Shown here piece after piece: positions 52,001 to 64,000 of a DNA stretch of 64,000 bases. Under the pieces are notes generated by a model. That model was not told the DNA's origin and ran no database searches. It saw nothing but the letters and a program-made list of their open reading frames with translations. Source of the DNA: Progne subis subis (taxonomy: Eukaryota; Chordata; Aves; Passeriformes; Hirundinidae); contig JAKJHU010000062.1 in NCBI GenBank assembly GCA_022316685.1, forward strand, positions 2,689,501 through 2,753,500, in the 5' to 3' direction. Positions within the stretch are counted from its first letter, which is position 1. Each line of letters starts with the position of its first letter. Position numbers and translations under genes: made by a program.

Positions 52001-54633
52001 AAAACTAAAACTAGAAAGTAAACTCTCAGCTTGAAGAGAGGGGATTTCCCACAATAGTATTCTACACAGAATAACTTCAACAACAACCAAAAATCAACCA
52101 CAAAGGGATCCTGCATCATCTGATTCATTGCAGTTAATGCATAGAAAAAAGATATTTTTTTTTTGTATGACTTCCAGGATGCAATTTTTATATCCTGACA
52201 ATTAATTGCCATTTGCATGACACTGTAAAGCCAAAAACGTCGCTACAAAAAAAGCCACATCACTCCTCACGCACAGTGGAAACAATTCCATACAAATTAA
52301 AATAACAAAGGAAAATGCAATTCACTAAGGAACCCTTTCTTCCCAATGAAAGGTGGGTGCATTGAGATTTAAAAACACCACTTCATACTTCATTTTTCTA
52401 CACTTTTGATTATTTAAGGCTGTTATATCAATAAGAGATACATCATTCCAGCACCATCCTGAAAACCATGTCTTTCAAAAACCCACTCTCTCAATTCCAT
52501 TAAGGCTCTGAACATTTAAAATTTCCATTGTCAATATATCTGCAGCACTATTCTAATTAGCAGATAGACCACCATTACCTTATCTTTGCTATTCATACTT
52601 TAAATATTAAAATTGAAAGAATAAATTCTGTTACATTCTCATGGTATTTGTTTCACTTCTGCACTTCCTCTGGTTTGGACAATTCCAAAAGCCAAGTTTT
52701 GTTTTGTTTCCCAGGTCTGTTTCTCTTTAGGGACATATTAATTTTTGTCAGTGTTTCCAGTGAAAAGAATTCAAGAACTATTTCTACAGAATGGGCCACA
52801 TTCCATTAAAGCCAGTAGAGAGAGACTCTCACAGAACTTGGATGGGACCCATCAGATCCTTTAATATCCTGTTTTCCTTTTGTTTAACCTACAATTGTTC
52901 TGGAATCCAAATGTGTCAGTTAAAATGATAAATTAGCGTGAATATTAGAAATGGACTCCTCCCAAAACCTTGTATTTGAACACTCAAGTACCATGGGGGA
53001 CATCAGATTTCAGCCCCAATTACGGAATTCATTTCCCACCAACACTACAATCAACTGAATTAAATTCCCTAGGGTCAAACATCAGGCTTGGGTTCCATAT
53101 TTAATTACAGCATATGCCATACAGAAGTACTGCTGCTTAATTTGGCATAGAACACAACTTACAGGCACATCATATCAGCAGGAAAATACTCTGCAGCTCC
53201 CACTGCACCTCGGAGGCTTGAATTTAAATACAGAATAAGAGAGGGAGCTGTTTTGAGAGAGCAGCTCCAGAGCACTTGCAGAACCCTTAGGTCCAGGCTG
53301 TTGTGTGGGACAAAGATGACCCTTGTCACTTCTCTTGTTGTTGATAATCATCACCAGCCTCCCTAATTAACAATTAGCAGAAACAGGGACCTTGCAAAAC
53401 AGCTCTCAACCCCGTACTTTGGACAGATGAGCCAGAAGCTCCATGGCTTTGCATCTCTAGAAGAGAACATTTGATTGAGTACACTGTCTAGATTTTAAGA
53501 TAAAGAAATATCAGACATTTACAGGTGCCATTTGTACTCTTTGCCTTAAGGATTCCCCCCCAGGCATTTTTTTAAATAGTTTTTTGGCATCATTAATATC
53601 AACCAAAGATTATAGTGAAATATGACTACTGGCTTTCAGAAGATCATTCTTATGACCTTTCACAAAACTACTACTATTTGGCCTTGGTTATACAACCATA
53701 TGTGGCTAACATCTGAAAATGTAGGGTTTTTTTCTTTAGAGCTTATTCTACAATTCCTATTTTATTTCTACAATTAATAAAATCGTAGAAATGCTAAGCC
53801 TACCCCATTTACTGCCAAGTTATTCCTTTTGGGGGGAAAAAGACCACACAAGCATCCTGGCTTCTCTAGGCAGTCAGGGTGCTGAGTGATGCACAGTTGC
53901 CATTATGGCCAGAGCGTGTTCCACCTCCCCCTGAAGTGTTCATGCAGGCACTGCCCACACTGCACCAGTCTCCTTTGGACCATCACGAACAACCCAGCCA
54001 TGGAGAGACACCAACAGGTAAAAGGCACCCTTAAGGGACAGGAATTTCCATCCATAAACCCCAACAGTTTCTCGTGTTGACAGCCAGACCGAGTCCGAGC
54101 TATCAGTGATTGGTACCTCTCTACTTTGGGGCTGCTGTTCTCCCACTGATCAGCAATCCAGTGAGCATCCAGGCAAAAAGATTCCTGTGCTTGCTCTGGG
54201 TGACTCAGTGGCATGTGTGACAAAATGTGACAAGAGTGACAAGAGAACCACCCCTGGTGGGTTTGTTGATGGACACTCAGTCCCTTCACATCTGCTCCTG
54301 ATGCTGGCAACCACATTCCCACCAGGCACCTCCCATGGACCCACCGTTCTGGAAGGAACCCCCTCTGCACAGGTACAGACCTCAGGCTGGCAGCCACTCA
54401 TGAGGAATGAGCACGAGGACATTACTTCTAAAGATAACAAAAAACACGCCACAAGGCTTCTAATAATGCCACAGGGCCACCCTGGGAGGAGCCCCAGATT
54501 TGCAGAAAATTCCCATCAGCTCCAGTAGCCTCTTATGACTGAGCTGAGCTAGAGCAGCACATTATTCAGAGCATGTGTTACACTTGCTTATCGTTTCATA
54601 TCATGCATGTGTTTCCTGTGCTTTAGCTAATGA
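46092..54633. other. Non-coding tract
   Basis: About 8.5 kb with no supported gene. Frames up to 164 codons (minus 53903-54397) look random. The part at about 52300-53850 is strikingly AT-rich and free of recognisable repeats. Short A- and T-runs occur (47194-47205, 51868-51880). Confidence 0.6.
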
Positions 54634-54780
54634 GGGGTTACAGAGTGTTCCAGGTTGGAAGGCACCCACAAGGATTATCAAGTTCAGCTCTCGAAGTGAA
54701 TGGCCCATGTGGGGAATCACACCCTTGACCTTGGGATTCATTATCATCACCATGCTGTAATCAGCTGAGCTAGTCTCAGA
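54634..54780 (-). mobile_element. tRNA-Ile/CR1 composite SINE (TguSINE1-like)
   Basis: On the minus strand, 54780-54701 follows a tRNA-Ile(AAT) gene almost from end to end. It has an A box (tagctcagctgatta, about 54772-54758), an anticodon-arm region, and a B box (gtgtgattcc, about 54724-54711), and closes with an acceptor-like catgggcca. It continues into a tail (54700-54634) that reads like the CR1 3' end (gaacttgataatccttgtgg, then ccttccaacct). That head-tail fusion is the known design of the passerine TguSINE1 family: Pol III promoter in the head, CR1 reverse transcriptase recognising the tail. The copy has several substitutions, including in the B box, and no clear terminal 8-bp repeats or target-site duplication, so it is old and inactive. 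Confidence 0.85.
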
Positions 54781-57700
54781 ATAACATGCATAATTTTGTG
54801 CATCGCATTTGTTTTGGTTCCACCAATAGACTTGGAAATCAGAGAATGGCAGGTCCAGTAAGTTTATTTGTTAAAACACCCACATTTCCTGGAACCTTAC
54901 CCACCCAAACTGCTCAACCCCAGAATGCTCACCAGTTAACACAAAGCATTTTGTTTAGATAAAGAAGGCATTTAGCATTCTAAGAGGACACATGTGGTAC
55001 CTGGCTTTTGTGCCACACACCTCACCAGCACTGCCCCAGCATCTGAAGCAATCACTCTTCTCACTCGTCAAAGGAGCTTGCATGTGCTGTGCTAAAAGAA
55101 AAAGTGCTTTTCCAGTATTGCCCAACAAGTCTTTGCCAGACTCTAGAAAACCTGTGTCTGAAGGGTTACATCCAAACCTCCGAGATACCAGGTGCCAGAA
55201 CCATCTCTTCCCCTGCTGGCACACAAGAATGTCCCAGTTCCCCTGCTGTTGTGTAAGGACAATGCTCTCCTCAGCACGGGACTGTTAAGCTAACTGCAGG
55301 GAAAGGGTGGCTTTTGCAGCACAGTAAGTCACATTCAAGGCAGCTTTTGCCATTTTAGCTTCTCAAGAAAAAAAAAATAAAAAAAGATGAAGGCTGATGG
55401 CAAAGGAAGAGCTAGAGAGGCCTTGGAGGAGAGGTTATAAACAAGGAAGGGACCATTTTTTGTGGGTGCACACTTCAGCACTCTAGTTCATAAATAAGCG
55501 TCAATACCTTGCCCATCTTTTCTTTTAAGCCATAAAAAGTTGCCTGAAATGGGCTGACAGAACTGCATAGTGGTATAAATTTTCGTAAGCAGTAAATATC
55601 TGTAAGAATAAAGACCATTCTTGATGAAAACCATGCCAGCATTTCATTTCCACCTCTCACTTGATTAATCGAAAATACAACGCCACAGGAAAGCTGCTTA
55701 TACACAAATCTAATTATTGCAGGCCACAAGGTAATGAGCTGGGTGGATGACATTTTCTGAGCACAGTCATTTACTCCACAAAGCCCTAAAGATTATCCTG
55801 CAAGGGACAACACGAAACTTAATTTTCATTCAACTTAACGGTTAAAACATTAAGTTTCTAAATAGCATAAATTAGAAAAAAGATTCTGAAATAACTGCAA
55901 CCTTTTGCTTAAAAAATAATCTGCATCTCAAAGCACAAGCACACTGGAAGCAGAATGAAAGGCTGGCACATCAATCATCTGCAAAAGGGAACTTTTCCCA
56001 TGTGCCCAATGGGTTCTGCCTTGAACTTTATTATTGAACACGGAGAAGGTTTGCACACCATTCATCAGCATTTGAAAAGTTCCAAGTTATCTCCCTGATA
56101 AAATGGTTGCATTTTCACAGCGCCAATAAATTAAAAAATATATATCACAGAGAACAAGCGTGGAGAGTATTCCTAATTTTTATACAGTCATCTGGATAGT
56201 GAAGTCACTGACACCAAGTAACCTTTTTACAAGTACTGTGAGAATAACCAGGAGGCTCTATTAACGTTACCACACAGTCTCATTACAACTTTTAAAGCAC
56301 TCAGCAGAATAAAGTGATAGTCACCACCAGCTCTCCAGATCCACGGGATCTTGAGCAGCGAGCGTGGAAACTACTGCTGCTTGCACAAAGAAGAAAGCTA
56401 AGGGGATGGAATAAGGAAGGAAATGCCTTCTGCAGCTTGGAATCTGTTTATGGCTTGATGATACATCTCCAGCTCAGCAGACAGCATAACATGGCTGCTA
56501 ACTGCAAAATAGCATTCAGTCAAAAAAATCCGGCCCTGAACTTTGAATAAGTTTCTCTACTAAATACAAACCCACAAAACCCCTTATGAATGCAAAGCAA
56601 CAAGGTGGCTTTCACTGGATCCAAACTAAACTGCAGTTCATGGAAAACAAGGCTCAGGTTTGCTTGTGAACACAATCTGTGCTGTAAAAGATTGGACTAC
56701 AAGAAGAAAAAGCCAGGGCTCTTCATTTAGGGGACAGCACAAGTTCAGAGCTATAACTGGAGCAAGGTTCCTATGCAAGTAGGGAATTAGGGAACTTCTG
56801 GGCCATCTAAGCTTTCAGTTCTGATTAAAGGCAAGGCATAACTTCAGGAAGCAGCTATATGGAAGTTTTGTAAACATCTGCAGAGTTCCTTAGAAAGTAA
56901 AACTACAGCAAAATTGTAAACAGGGAAGTTCAACCTTAGCTCTCCTCCCACATTTGCCACCATACCAAAGAAGATTGCACAGATGGAAATCCTAATTGCA
57001 CAGCTGTCACTTCACCCATAAAACAATAATTTGAATTCTCTAGATGCATTAAAGAATATACACTGCTGGCTGCTGAGCTCACTGCTGTTCAGGTCAAAAG
57101 GAAAAAAATCAACTGGCTACACAGAGATGTCAGAGTAAATCCTGGTGAAATATGGCAGGCCTTCTGCACACTTTATGTCTTCCATCAGCTTCCTGCTTTC
57201 ACTTGACAACACAGTGGAATTTTCGGGAAGTAGAGATCAGATATCTTAATCTAGCTGAGATTTCAAGCCTTTGCAGCAGGGACTGTCTAATGCAATACAT
57301 AAGGAGATTGGCAGAAAAGCTCAAAGTACATCAGCATAAACCCCACTCCTCCAAGTAAAAATTATGTCATCACCATCGTGAAATAGAGATAAACTTCCTA
57401 AAATGAACTATTCCATCTCGAGCTGCCGTTGGATTTTCGGTCTTCCTGGAGCATCCATCCAGGCTGTAAATTCCTCAAAGCAGGAAACATTTTATCTTCA
57501 GTGGTAAGAAGAGATCCCCAAGCACACGGTCTGTGTTAAATAGTGCACACACATCTCCACCATGTCCAGCTAGATATCCTATAGAACAACAGCCCATTTT
57601 GAGCAGAATGCAGGAAAGTTTTATTATCTTCTAGGACATCTTCCAAGCAGTGTTTCCAGCAGGACTTCCAAGTAATTGGCTTGTTCCCAGAACTCCTGGG

Positions 57701-58727
57701 AAAGCCTTGCCTTCCTGCAGCATGCCAGAAAACACTTCAGTATGAGCGTGGATTCCCCACAAAAATAAGCAGATGGGACTGGAGTACAAGAGGAAAAAAA
57801 TTAAGGAGAGAGTTCAGAAGAGTGCACAATATTTTTCTAAAGGCTCCACAGAAACCCTTTTGCAGAATTAATACTTGAAGCGCAGATGAAGTGAGTGGAG
57901 GTTTGTATTATCTATTTGAGCAGCTGAAGGAGAGTCAGATGGGATTTGGGGAATTTTCAGTTTGTCATGGGCATGGGAATCCACCGTGGACAAAGAGGAG
58001 TGCCAACAAGGACTGAAACTGTCTTTTATCATGCCCTAACAGCTCATTGTATTGGTTCCCTTACCCCCACTCAAAGCAGGTCCCAGAGAAAGCTTTCTGG
58101 GGCTCTGCACACCTCAGACCAGGACAGCGAGCCAGGGAAGAGCTGTGTCAGTGAGAACAACGTGCTGCAGGTCTCCCCCAGATCCCAGCAAGGTCAGGAA
58201 GGAGTTTTACCAGATCACATCACCACACCAGATGCCTCATTTCTGTCATTACTGACTTCTCAGGAAGAATATGAAGCCTTGAGAGAAACCTTGGACCTGT
58301 CTTCAGTTGGTTTGGGGGTGAACCTAAGGCTTTTGAGGTGCACTTACACTCACACAGCAGCTGTTTTGGACACAGCCAACAGCTCCCAGAGCCTCTGACT
58401 CAGTGCACAGGAGCTGAGCAGCCTGGTGCTGTGCCACGGAAGTGTCCACAGCTCCCAGACTCAGAGCAGGCTGAGGGCAGCCCTGATCTGGCCAAATATA
58501 GAAAACTCTCCCATTACACCGAGGCTTCTGAGGTGGCAGAGGATAGAGGAGGGGAAGAAAAGCTTCTCTAGGAGAACTCCGACATGCAGTGCCTGTAACT
58601 GGAGCTCAGTGGCTTTTATCACTGAAAGTTACAGTTCTGGGGGGGTCAGAGCTTCCCTGCAAATCAAAGCATCCACATCTGGCTGCCTTTTGGAGTTTGC
58701 ATCTGTTACTGCCTGTAATAAATACAA
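54781..58727. other. Non-coding tract with candidate conserved stretches
   Basis: I see no supported gene. The stretches 55490-55770 and 55990-56300 are AT-rich, free of simple repeats, and carry homeodomain-like TAAT cores. They have the texture of conserved non-coding elements, but conservation cannot be judged from one sequence. A 150-codon + strand frame (57946-58398) has no recognisable domain. Confidence 0.5.
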
Positions 58728-59354
58728 TGGACCAAATTCTAGAAATCAAAATTTTAGAATTTTATTGAGAGACACAATGACAGTCTCGGACAGCCACAAT
58801 TAAAAGGACAGCGTCAAGCCCAGGATTGGCGCTGGGTGAACACGGTAACACACTCTGTCAGTATGCCACCCCCAAGTTCACATTTCTGGCTTGGAGCCAT
58901 CTCTTTTTATACACTGGATCGCTGAGAGAAAATTGGGGCTCCGAGGTTTTCCCTGTTCGCGGCAGCCTCATTAGATATTCATGTTCGGGTTCTGGTGTCC
59001 CTGAATGGATTTGCCCAGGAAGACAATGTCCTTAATCGTTGAGTCCAGGTGTGGTGTAGAGATGGTAATGTCAGGAGGAGATGGATGAGATATCGATCTG
59101 ATGTGATCATTCGGTTCTCCGGGTTCTCCATCTCCCTTTTCCGTTGTCTTTGTGTTTCTCTTAACGATTCCTGGCAGAGGTATCCCTGCTGTCCCTTTTG
59201 GTGTAATTCTCACCATAGTTTCTCGTGTCCCTTTTGTGTACTGCTTCTGCCAACAGGAAATTCCTCGTACTCCTCTCCGTGTAGCTTTTGTCTCAGTTTT
59301 CTCATAATATATTTGAGTAGAAATAGAACTTATATTTTATATGGGTGAATTACA
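58728..59354 (-). mobile_element. ERV solo LTR (627 bp), ERVK-like
   Basis: Read on the minus strand it starts TGTAATTCACCC and ends TTTGGTCCA, so it has TG/CA termini. It carries a TATA box TATAAAAAG (58911-58903) and a polyadenylation signal AATAAA (58766-58761) in the right order and spacing for U3-R-U5. The flanks atacaa (58722-58727) and atacac (59355-59360) form a 6-bp target-site duplication with one mismatch, the size typical of betaretrovirus-like ERVK integration. CpG content is higher than in its surroundings, which suggests a fairly young insertion. It is unrelated in sequence to the LTRs at 35 and 44 kb. No internal proviral sequence remains. Small open frames inside it are incidental. 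Confidence 0.85.
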
Positions 59355-62300
59355 ATACACACATATTCCAACACGAATTAACTTTACGACATATATCACA
59401 CTGCCCCAGAGCAAACCACGAGGCTGCAGGTGAAAAGCTGCCTACCAGGTCATCAGCCACAACAGGACCAAACAAAACTTGTGGTTTGTGTTCCTCAGGT
59501 CTCCTGCACGTGGGGCACGGGCCCTTAATTCACACTGATGGCAGCTGGATGCCCAGGGCTGGTTTGTGTCTGTCTCTTGTTCTGTGAGCTCCAAGGAGGT
59601 TTTATGCACTGAGTGCACCGTGGTGCACACACTGTTCACAGAACTGCACGGGAGGTTACGCAGCAGCGATCACCTCCAAGTTCCCTGGCTACTGCCTAAC
59701 ATCCAATCTCAGTTTGCTTCCTCATCTCTTACCATAAATCACTCTTGCAGTGGCTGCCAAACGAATGAAAGGGAATGTTAAAAACCATACAGGAACGCTC
59801 ACCAAGGAAGCCAAACAAATCTTCATTATAATGAGACCAAAGCAAGGACCCACCCAGAGCAGTCAGCAATCCCCCCAAGCTGGGCTGCTCTTCCCATGCA
59901 AAGCATTCTTCAGCCAAGGGTTTCTTTAGGTAGGGCATCCCCAAATAATTTAACCCCTCCCAAGAAGAGTAAAGTTCCTAGGTTCTTGAACTGCTGTTAA
60001 CCTCACAACACTTGAAAGTATTTAAACAGCTCTTCATGCCCCTGACACTAAATGCAGTCTTTCAGCCTTTCTTCCCCAAGTCAGCTTTTCCTGCTGTTGT
60101 ATTTTCCAGAAAGAAGGCTCTGGAAACAGCTCCTGTGCTGGCCTTAGCATGAAAGTGCAGCTCTCCTTTTAAGCCTTGCCTTTGGCCTAAACATTCAGTT
60201 CTAATAATATGTGAATGGCATCATTTGATCAACACCAGTGTAGTGCTCACAGCCCACAAAGGCTGCATCAGAACAGCTCCTCACAGCCCTCTAGCTCAGC
60301 TACCAAAAAAAAAAAAAAATTAAAATAAAATATCTCTCAAAAATGTAAAATCATGTTTATGCAAATATACACAAATCTCCTGACAGTTAAAGTAAAATTA
60401 CTTCCCAAGCTCAAAGCTGAAAACAGATGGCACTGAACATCTGACAGTGCTTTGGTAGCCCAGCTACAGCTGCTTACAGACACTGGTTTGGGATCCTTCT
60501 CTCACCCACCCCTGCACATTGAAAACTCTCCCAGCTTAATCTCCTGAAGTTCTCATCAGTCCTTTTTCCTGCTGTTTCCTGGTCCCATTGAGGGTTTGTT
60601 TTCTTTCAGGACAGACATTCCCCTGCTGTGCTTTTCCTGCTTTCAGACTATTTTTAATATTTATTTTATGTTGCTGTGGCAACAGGGAACAACAGATGGT
60701 AAGAGTTAAAACTATGCCACAGGAGACACTTATCATCATAGCTCTGCATAATGTGAGCTCTTGTTCTCTGAATTTTTCTCCCCAAGCTGGACACTCCCCT
60801 CATTATTTTATGATGGCTACACTAATGAGCATATATGCCTAATGAATAGTATAAGCCTCTCAAATGTATCAGCACACATTTGATGGGCTATGGTAATTGC
60901 ATTAATGAGAAAGTGGCAATGTGGATTTCTTGCTATTTCTCACCACTACCGAAAGAACCAGGCTTCTGATAGCAGATTTCTTGCTTTCCTCAATCCACAA
61001 ATAAATCACATTCATTTCTGTAGTGCCAAGTTAAAAAAAATATATATTTAATAGCATTAAGGCAACTCAACTCCAGAATGGGTTAGATAAGATACACAGG
61101 AGCATTTCATGCACCTCTGGCCCTTCAGGGGGATCATGTGCATCTCCAGCAATCCACTCACTCTGGGAAGGTTCCAGCAAAATATAAATTCAGCTACCAA
61201 TAACTTAGAAAAAGCTGTATGCACCTGTGAGACCTGAACCTGAAAGCTGGGGCGTACTGAACTTGGGGTCCACACCTCAGGACAACTTTCAATATTGACT
61301 CCAGGAAGTATTTGCAAGTATTATTCCACCTTCCATTAAGCTTGGGCCAGCTGAACCAGTTTTACTTGTCACCCAAGGTCAGGATGCTTGGCTAGCAATG
61401 AAAATAGTATCTTCTAAGTTTTAAAAAAATCTCATTACAATGGCAAGTACTCGGAAATAATCAATTTGTAGAGACAAAACTCCTTCCAAAAATGTGAAAT
61501 TGTTCCTTGGAGCAAATTCTGAGAAAGGCCGTGAGAGCTCAGCCATGCCAGCCTCCCTGGGAACCTCCAGCATCTCATCCCAGCAGGCAGACGCTGGAGG
61601 GGATCTGCAGGGCTCCAGTCCAGGCCTGGTGCTCTTTGATGACAAGTTAAATACGAGTGAGCAGTGCCCTGGCAGCCAGGAGGGACAGGTCCAAAGCCCA
61701 TGCAAGGCTCCACAAAACCAAAGGAGCTAACTCAGCTGCTTGCCCTTACACTCAGCATCTGCCAGCGTTAATGCAGATACATTCTTGTCTGGACTACCGT
61801 GAGCAGCTTTCTGATTTCCAGATCTCCAACAAAGTTACAAGCAGTCTGACTGTGGCAAAAGCACAGAGAAACAGCGGGCAGAAGTCATTGCCACCTTTTA
61901 TTTTTTGTGCAGAGGTATCTATTGGGTCATGCCACAGTCTGGGTATTTAGGCATAAAAGCAGCATGAGGTAATCCCTCTACTGAGTGATTTAATTGGGGG
62001 TTTAAAAAAAACCCCTTTCATTCTGACTAAAATCAGAAACATGAGATAGTGGACTGATTTTAAAACACAGTGATGTGAAACATACACCTTCTCCCTCTGT
62101 GATTTATATTTACATAAATGTTTCATTGATGCATCTTCCTTGTGCATACACTCGTCACTGAGAATCTCAAGCCACACAGAACAAGTGTTCCCACTTGCCA
62201 GACATTTAAAAAATTAAAATTAATTTTTAGGCAAACTTCAGCCTCTCTTGCCATATTCCTGTGAGACTGGAAAAGTCAATTATGGAGTTTACCAGCCCTG

Positions 62301-64000
62301 AATAGACAAAGAGAGGGGAAAAAAATGCCAATTTTGGCATTCCATGTAGCAATAAGCAACTTTAAGGATTTGGGTTTTCCTTTGGCCGGTTGCCATGCAT
62401 TCCTGGAGAATTAAGAAGCCATTCCAAACTTCCCAAGCCATTCCTTCCATATAAGGGGAGTGAAGGGAAACTCTTCCTAGGATCTGCTTTCCCTTGAAGC
62501 CAGCCAGCTGAGCAGGAGGGAGATTTTTCACACCCTGTTTCCTCCAAGCCTGCAATGCTGCCAGGTCACCCAGGAGAGCCAGCAAGAGGAAACCACACAA
62601 GTGTGGAGCCCTCTGCTAATCCACACCAGGAGTTAGCAGCATGGCACAGCTAATTGCACTGCAGGTGCATCCTAATTAATCCTAATGATCCATCAGGAGC
62701 ACAGTCAGCCTCTGACAGCAGAGAAGTGCTAAACCCCGTGCTGTGTTTATCCCAAACCTGCAGAGACAAGCAGTACATCCTTTCAGCCTTTAGCTGCAGA
62801 GATTCAGCAGCTTGGGAGGAGATTGCACAGCTTCTTCTGCACCCCCAAAACCAGAACATCTTCGTAACTGCTCTGCAAACACAATAAAAGCTGTCCAAAG
62901 ACACTGGTACTACTTGTGTGTCCTGAGTTATAAATAGAGCACATCTGCACATGCTTTCACTGCTCAGGGAGAGTCCTCCAAGGAAAGGCAGGCTGACTGA
63001 AAATCACTCCTTTCTGATGGTATTTCACATCCAAAGGGCTCAGGAAACCCACGTTTCGGAAGTTGGTTGCTATTAAAGCAGAACAAGTTCTAACAAGTTG
63101 TGCTTCAAAGTGGATTTCCCCCAAATTCTTGCCAGATGCAGCCGGAATCTGTTTGTGCCCGGCGCAGCTGGTAACGCATTTGTTCTCACTGATATCATGG
63201 AAAGGCAAAGGAGAAATTAAAACATGGCAAAGTCACACTGGCACCATACTTCATTCAGAGATGACAGCACCCTGGTAGCTGAAAGCACAGTTACTGTGTT
63301 GAGACATATTTTAAAATAATTTTGGATGGAAGAGCTACAAAAAAATTGACACTTCGGGAAAAGAAGCAATCAGCTATAAGCTAACCATGGATTGCATTTA
63401 GCTTCAAGTAGCTTCCTTGTTAGGCTATTTCAGCAAAGAAGAATGCTCTAATTGACTCATTTCCAAGGTTCAGAGGTCCTGTAGTTGTGTACATAATTAG
63501 TATATCATTAGAAATTACTTCTCCTCTGTCTGTACAGCCACAGCCGTGGTTTAACTCAGTGTTATCGCAAGCTGTCGAGTGCAGAGGATCCCACAGAGTC
63601 AGACCACGCTGCCTTGATGGTGTGAGAATCACATTTACTGCACAACACCTCCCTAGTTTGAGAACATGCCTCTTACCACCCTGCAGCCGAGAGTGCGGCC
63701 AGAATTGCCACAGTTACTGAGAACTCGAAATAAGAAAATACTTTCCCTCATTTAGCAACACCTGCCCAAAATGAAGCTGCTGAACTACTCCCCACGTCAT
63801 GCAAACCAGCTGACAGTTTTTAAAGTAGAAGAGGCAAGCAGTGTCCATGGCCACACTTGCAGCTATGACAAAGGAAAGGGAAGAACCTGGTGAATTAAAG
63901 GGTGTTGTTGTTTTTTTTTTTAATGCAAGTAGTTGGTTACATTTGGAATTAATCATCTGACATCTGTTAGGCCAACTCCATATAGCAGCATGATGGTGGT
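59355..64000. other. Non-coding tract, right end of window
   Basis: I see no supported gene. A15 lies at 60305-60319. The block at about 60770-61010 and that at about 63290-63560 are AT-rich, repeat-free and dense in TAAT/ATTA cores, which suggests possible conserved enhancers. A T-run lies near 63911-63922. Confidence 0.55.

Noticed and set aside
53903..54397. 164-codon minus-strand frame
   Set aside because: No recognisable domain or conserved motif. Overlapping frames of similar length on the other strand suggest a local scarcity of stops.
54701..54780. tRNA-Ile gene
   Set aside because: The cloverleaf is degraded and the sequence continues into a CR1-like tail, so it is a SINE head and not a functional tRNA.
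57946..58398. 150-codon + strand frame
   Set aside because: No domain or signal that I recognise. Likely chance.
58971..59216. 81-codon minus-strand frame
   Set aside because: It lies wholly inside the U3 part of the solo LTR and is not a retroviral gene.
1..64000. CRISPR arrays, bacterial operons, integrons or phage genes
   Set aside because: No regularly spaced repeats and no dense coding. Composition, microsatellites and retroelements are those of a vertebrate nuclear genome.

Overview
The window reads as non-coding vertebrate nuclear DNA, most likely from a songbird (oscine passerine). The strongest evidence is a composite SINE at about 54.6-54.8 kb, with a tRNA-Ile-derived head joined to a CR1-type tail. 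That architecture is known from zebra finch and other oscines (TguSINE1 class). A CR1 LINE fragment and LTRs that look avian agree with this. I saw no mammalian Alu, B1 or L1 sequence. The species cannot be read from the sequence.

No protein-coding gene is convincingly present. All open frames are short (164 codons or fewer). None reads as a recognisable domain except a decayed piece of CR1 reverse transcriptase, and none lies between good splice sites. I therefore annotate no CDS.

Layout: (1) 1-23.5 kb is AT-rich, unannotated DNA with simple repeats, a 210-bp local duplication (9.7 and 11.0 kb) and a CR1 remnant (13.1-13.4 kb). (2) 23.95-25.2 kb is the only CpG-rich stretch and looks like a promoter. 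On the minus strand it holds a plausible untranslated first exon ending in a strong splice donor at 24650/24651, so a gene may run leftward with a first intron of at least 24.6 kb. Long A-runs crowd around this promoter, and the longest (61 A) is at 26.6 kb. (3) 25.2-64 kb would be upstream or intergenic DNA for that gene. It holds two LTRs of one family (35.1 and 44.5 kb, the first with a remnant of provirus), an unrelated 627-bp solo LTR on the minus strand (58.7-59.4 kb), a probable older LTR piece (32 kb), the SINE, short tandem duplications, and several AT-rich stretches that look like candidate conserved regulatory elements but cannot be tested here.

I found no convincing new gene system. 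The observations most worth checking are the candidate promoter and exon, the partly deleted provirus at 35 kb, the SINE, and the homopolymer cluster around the promoter.
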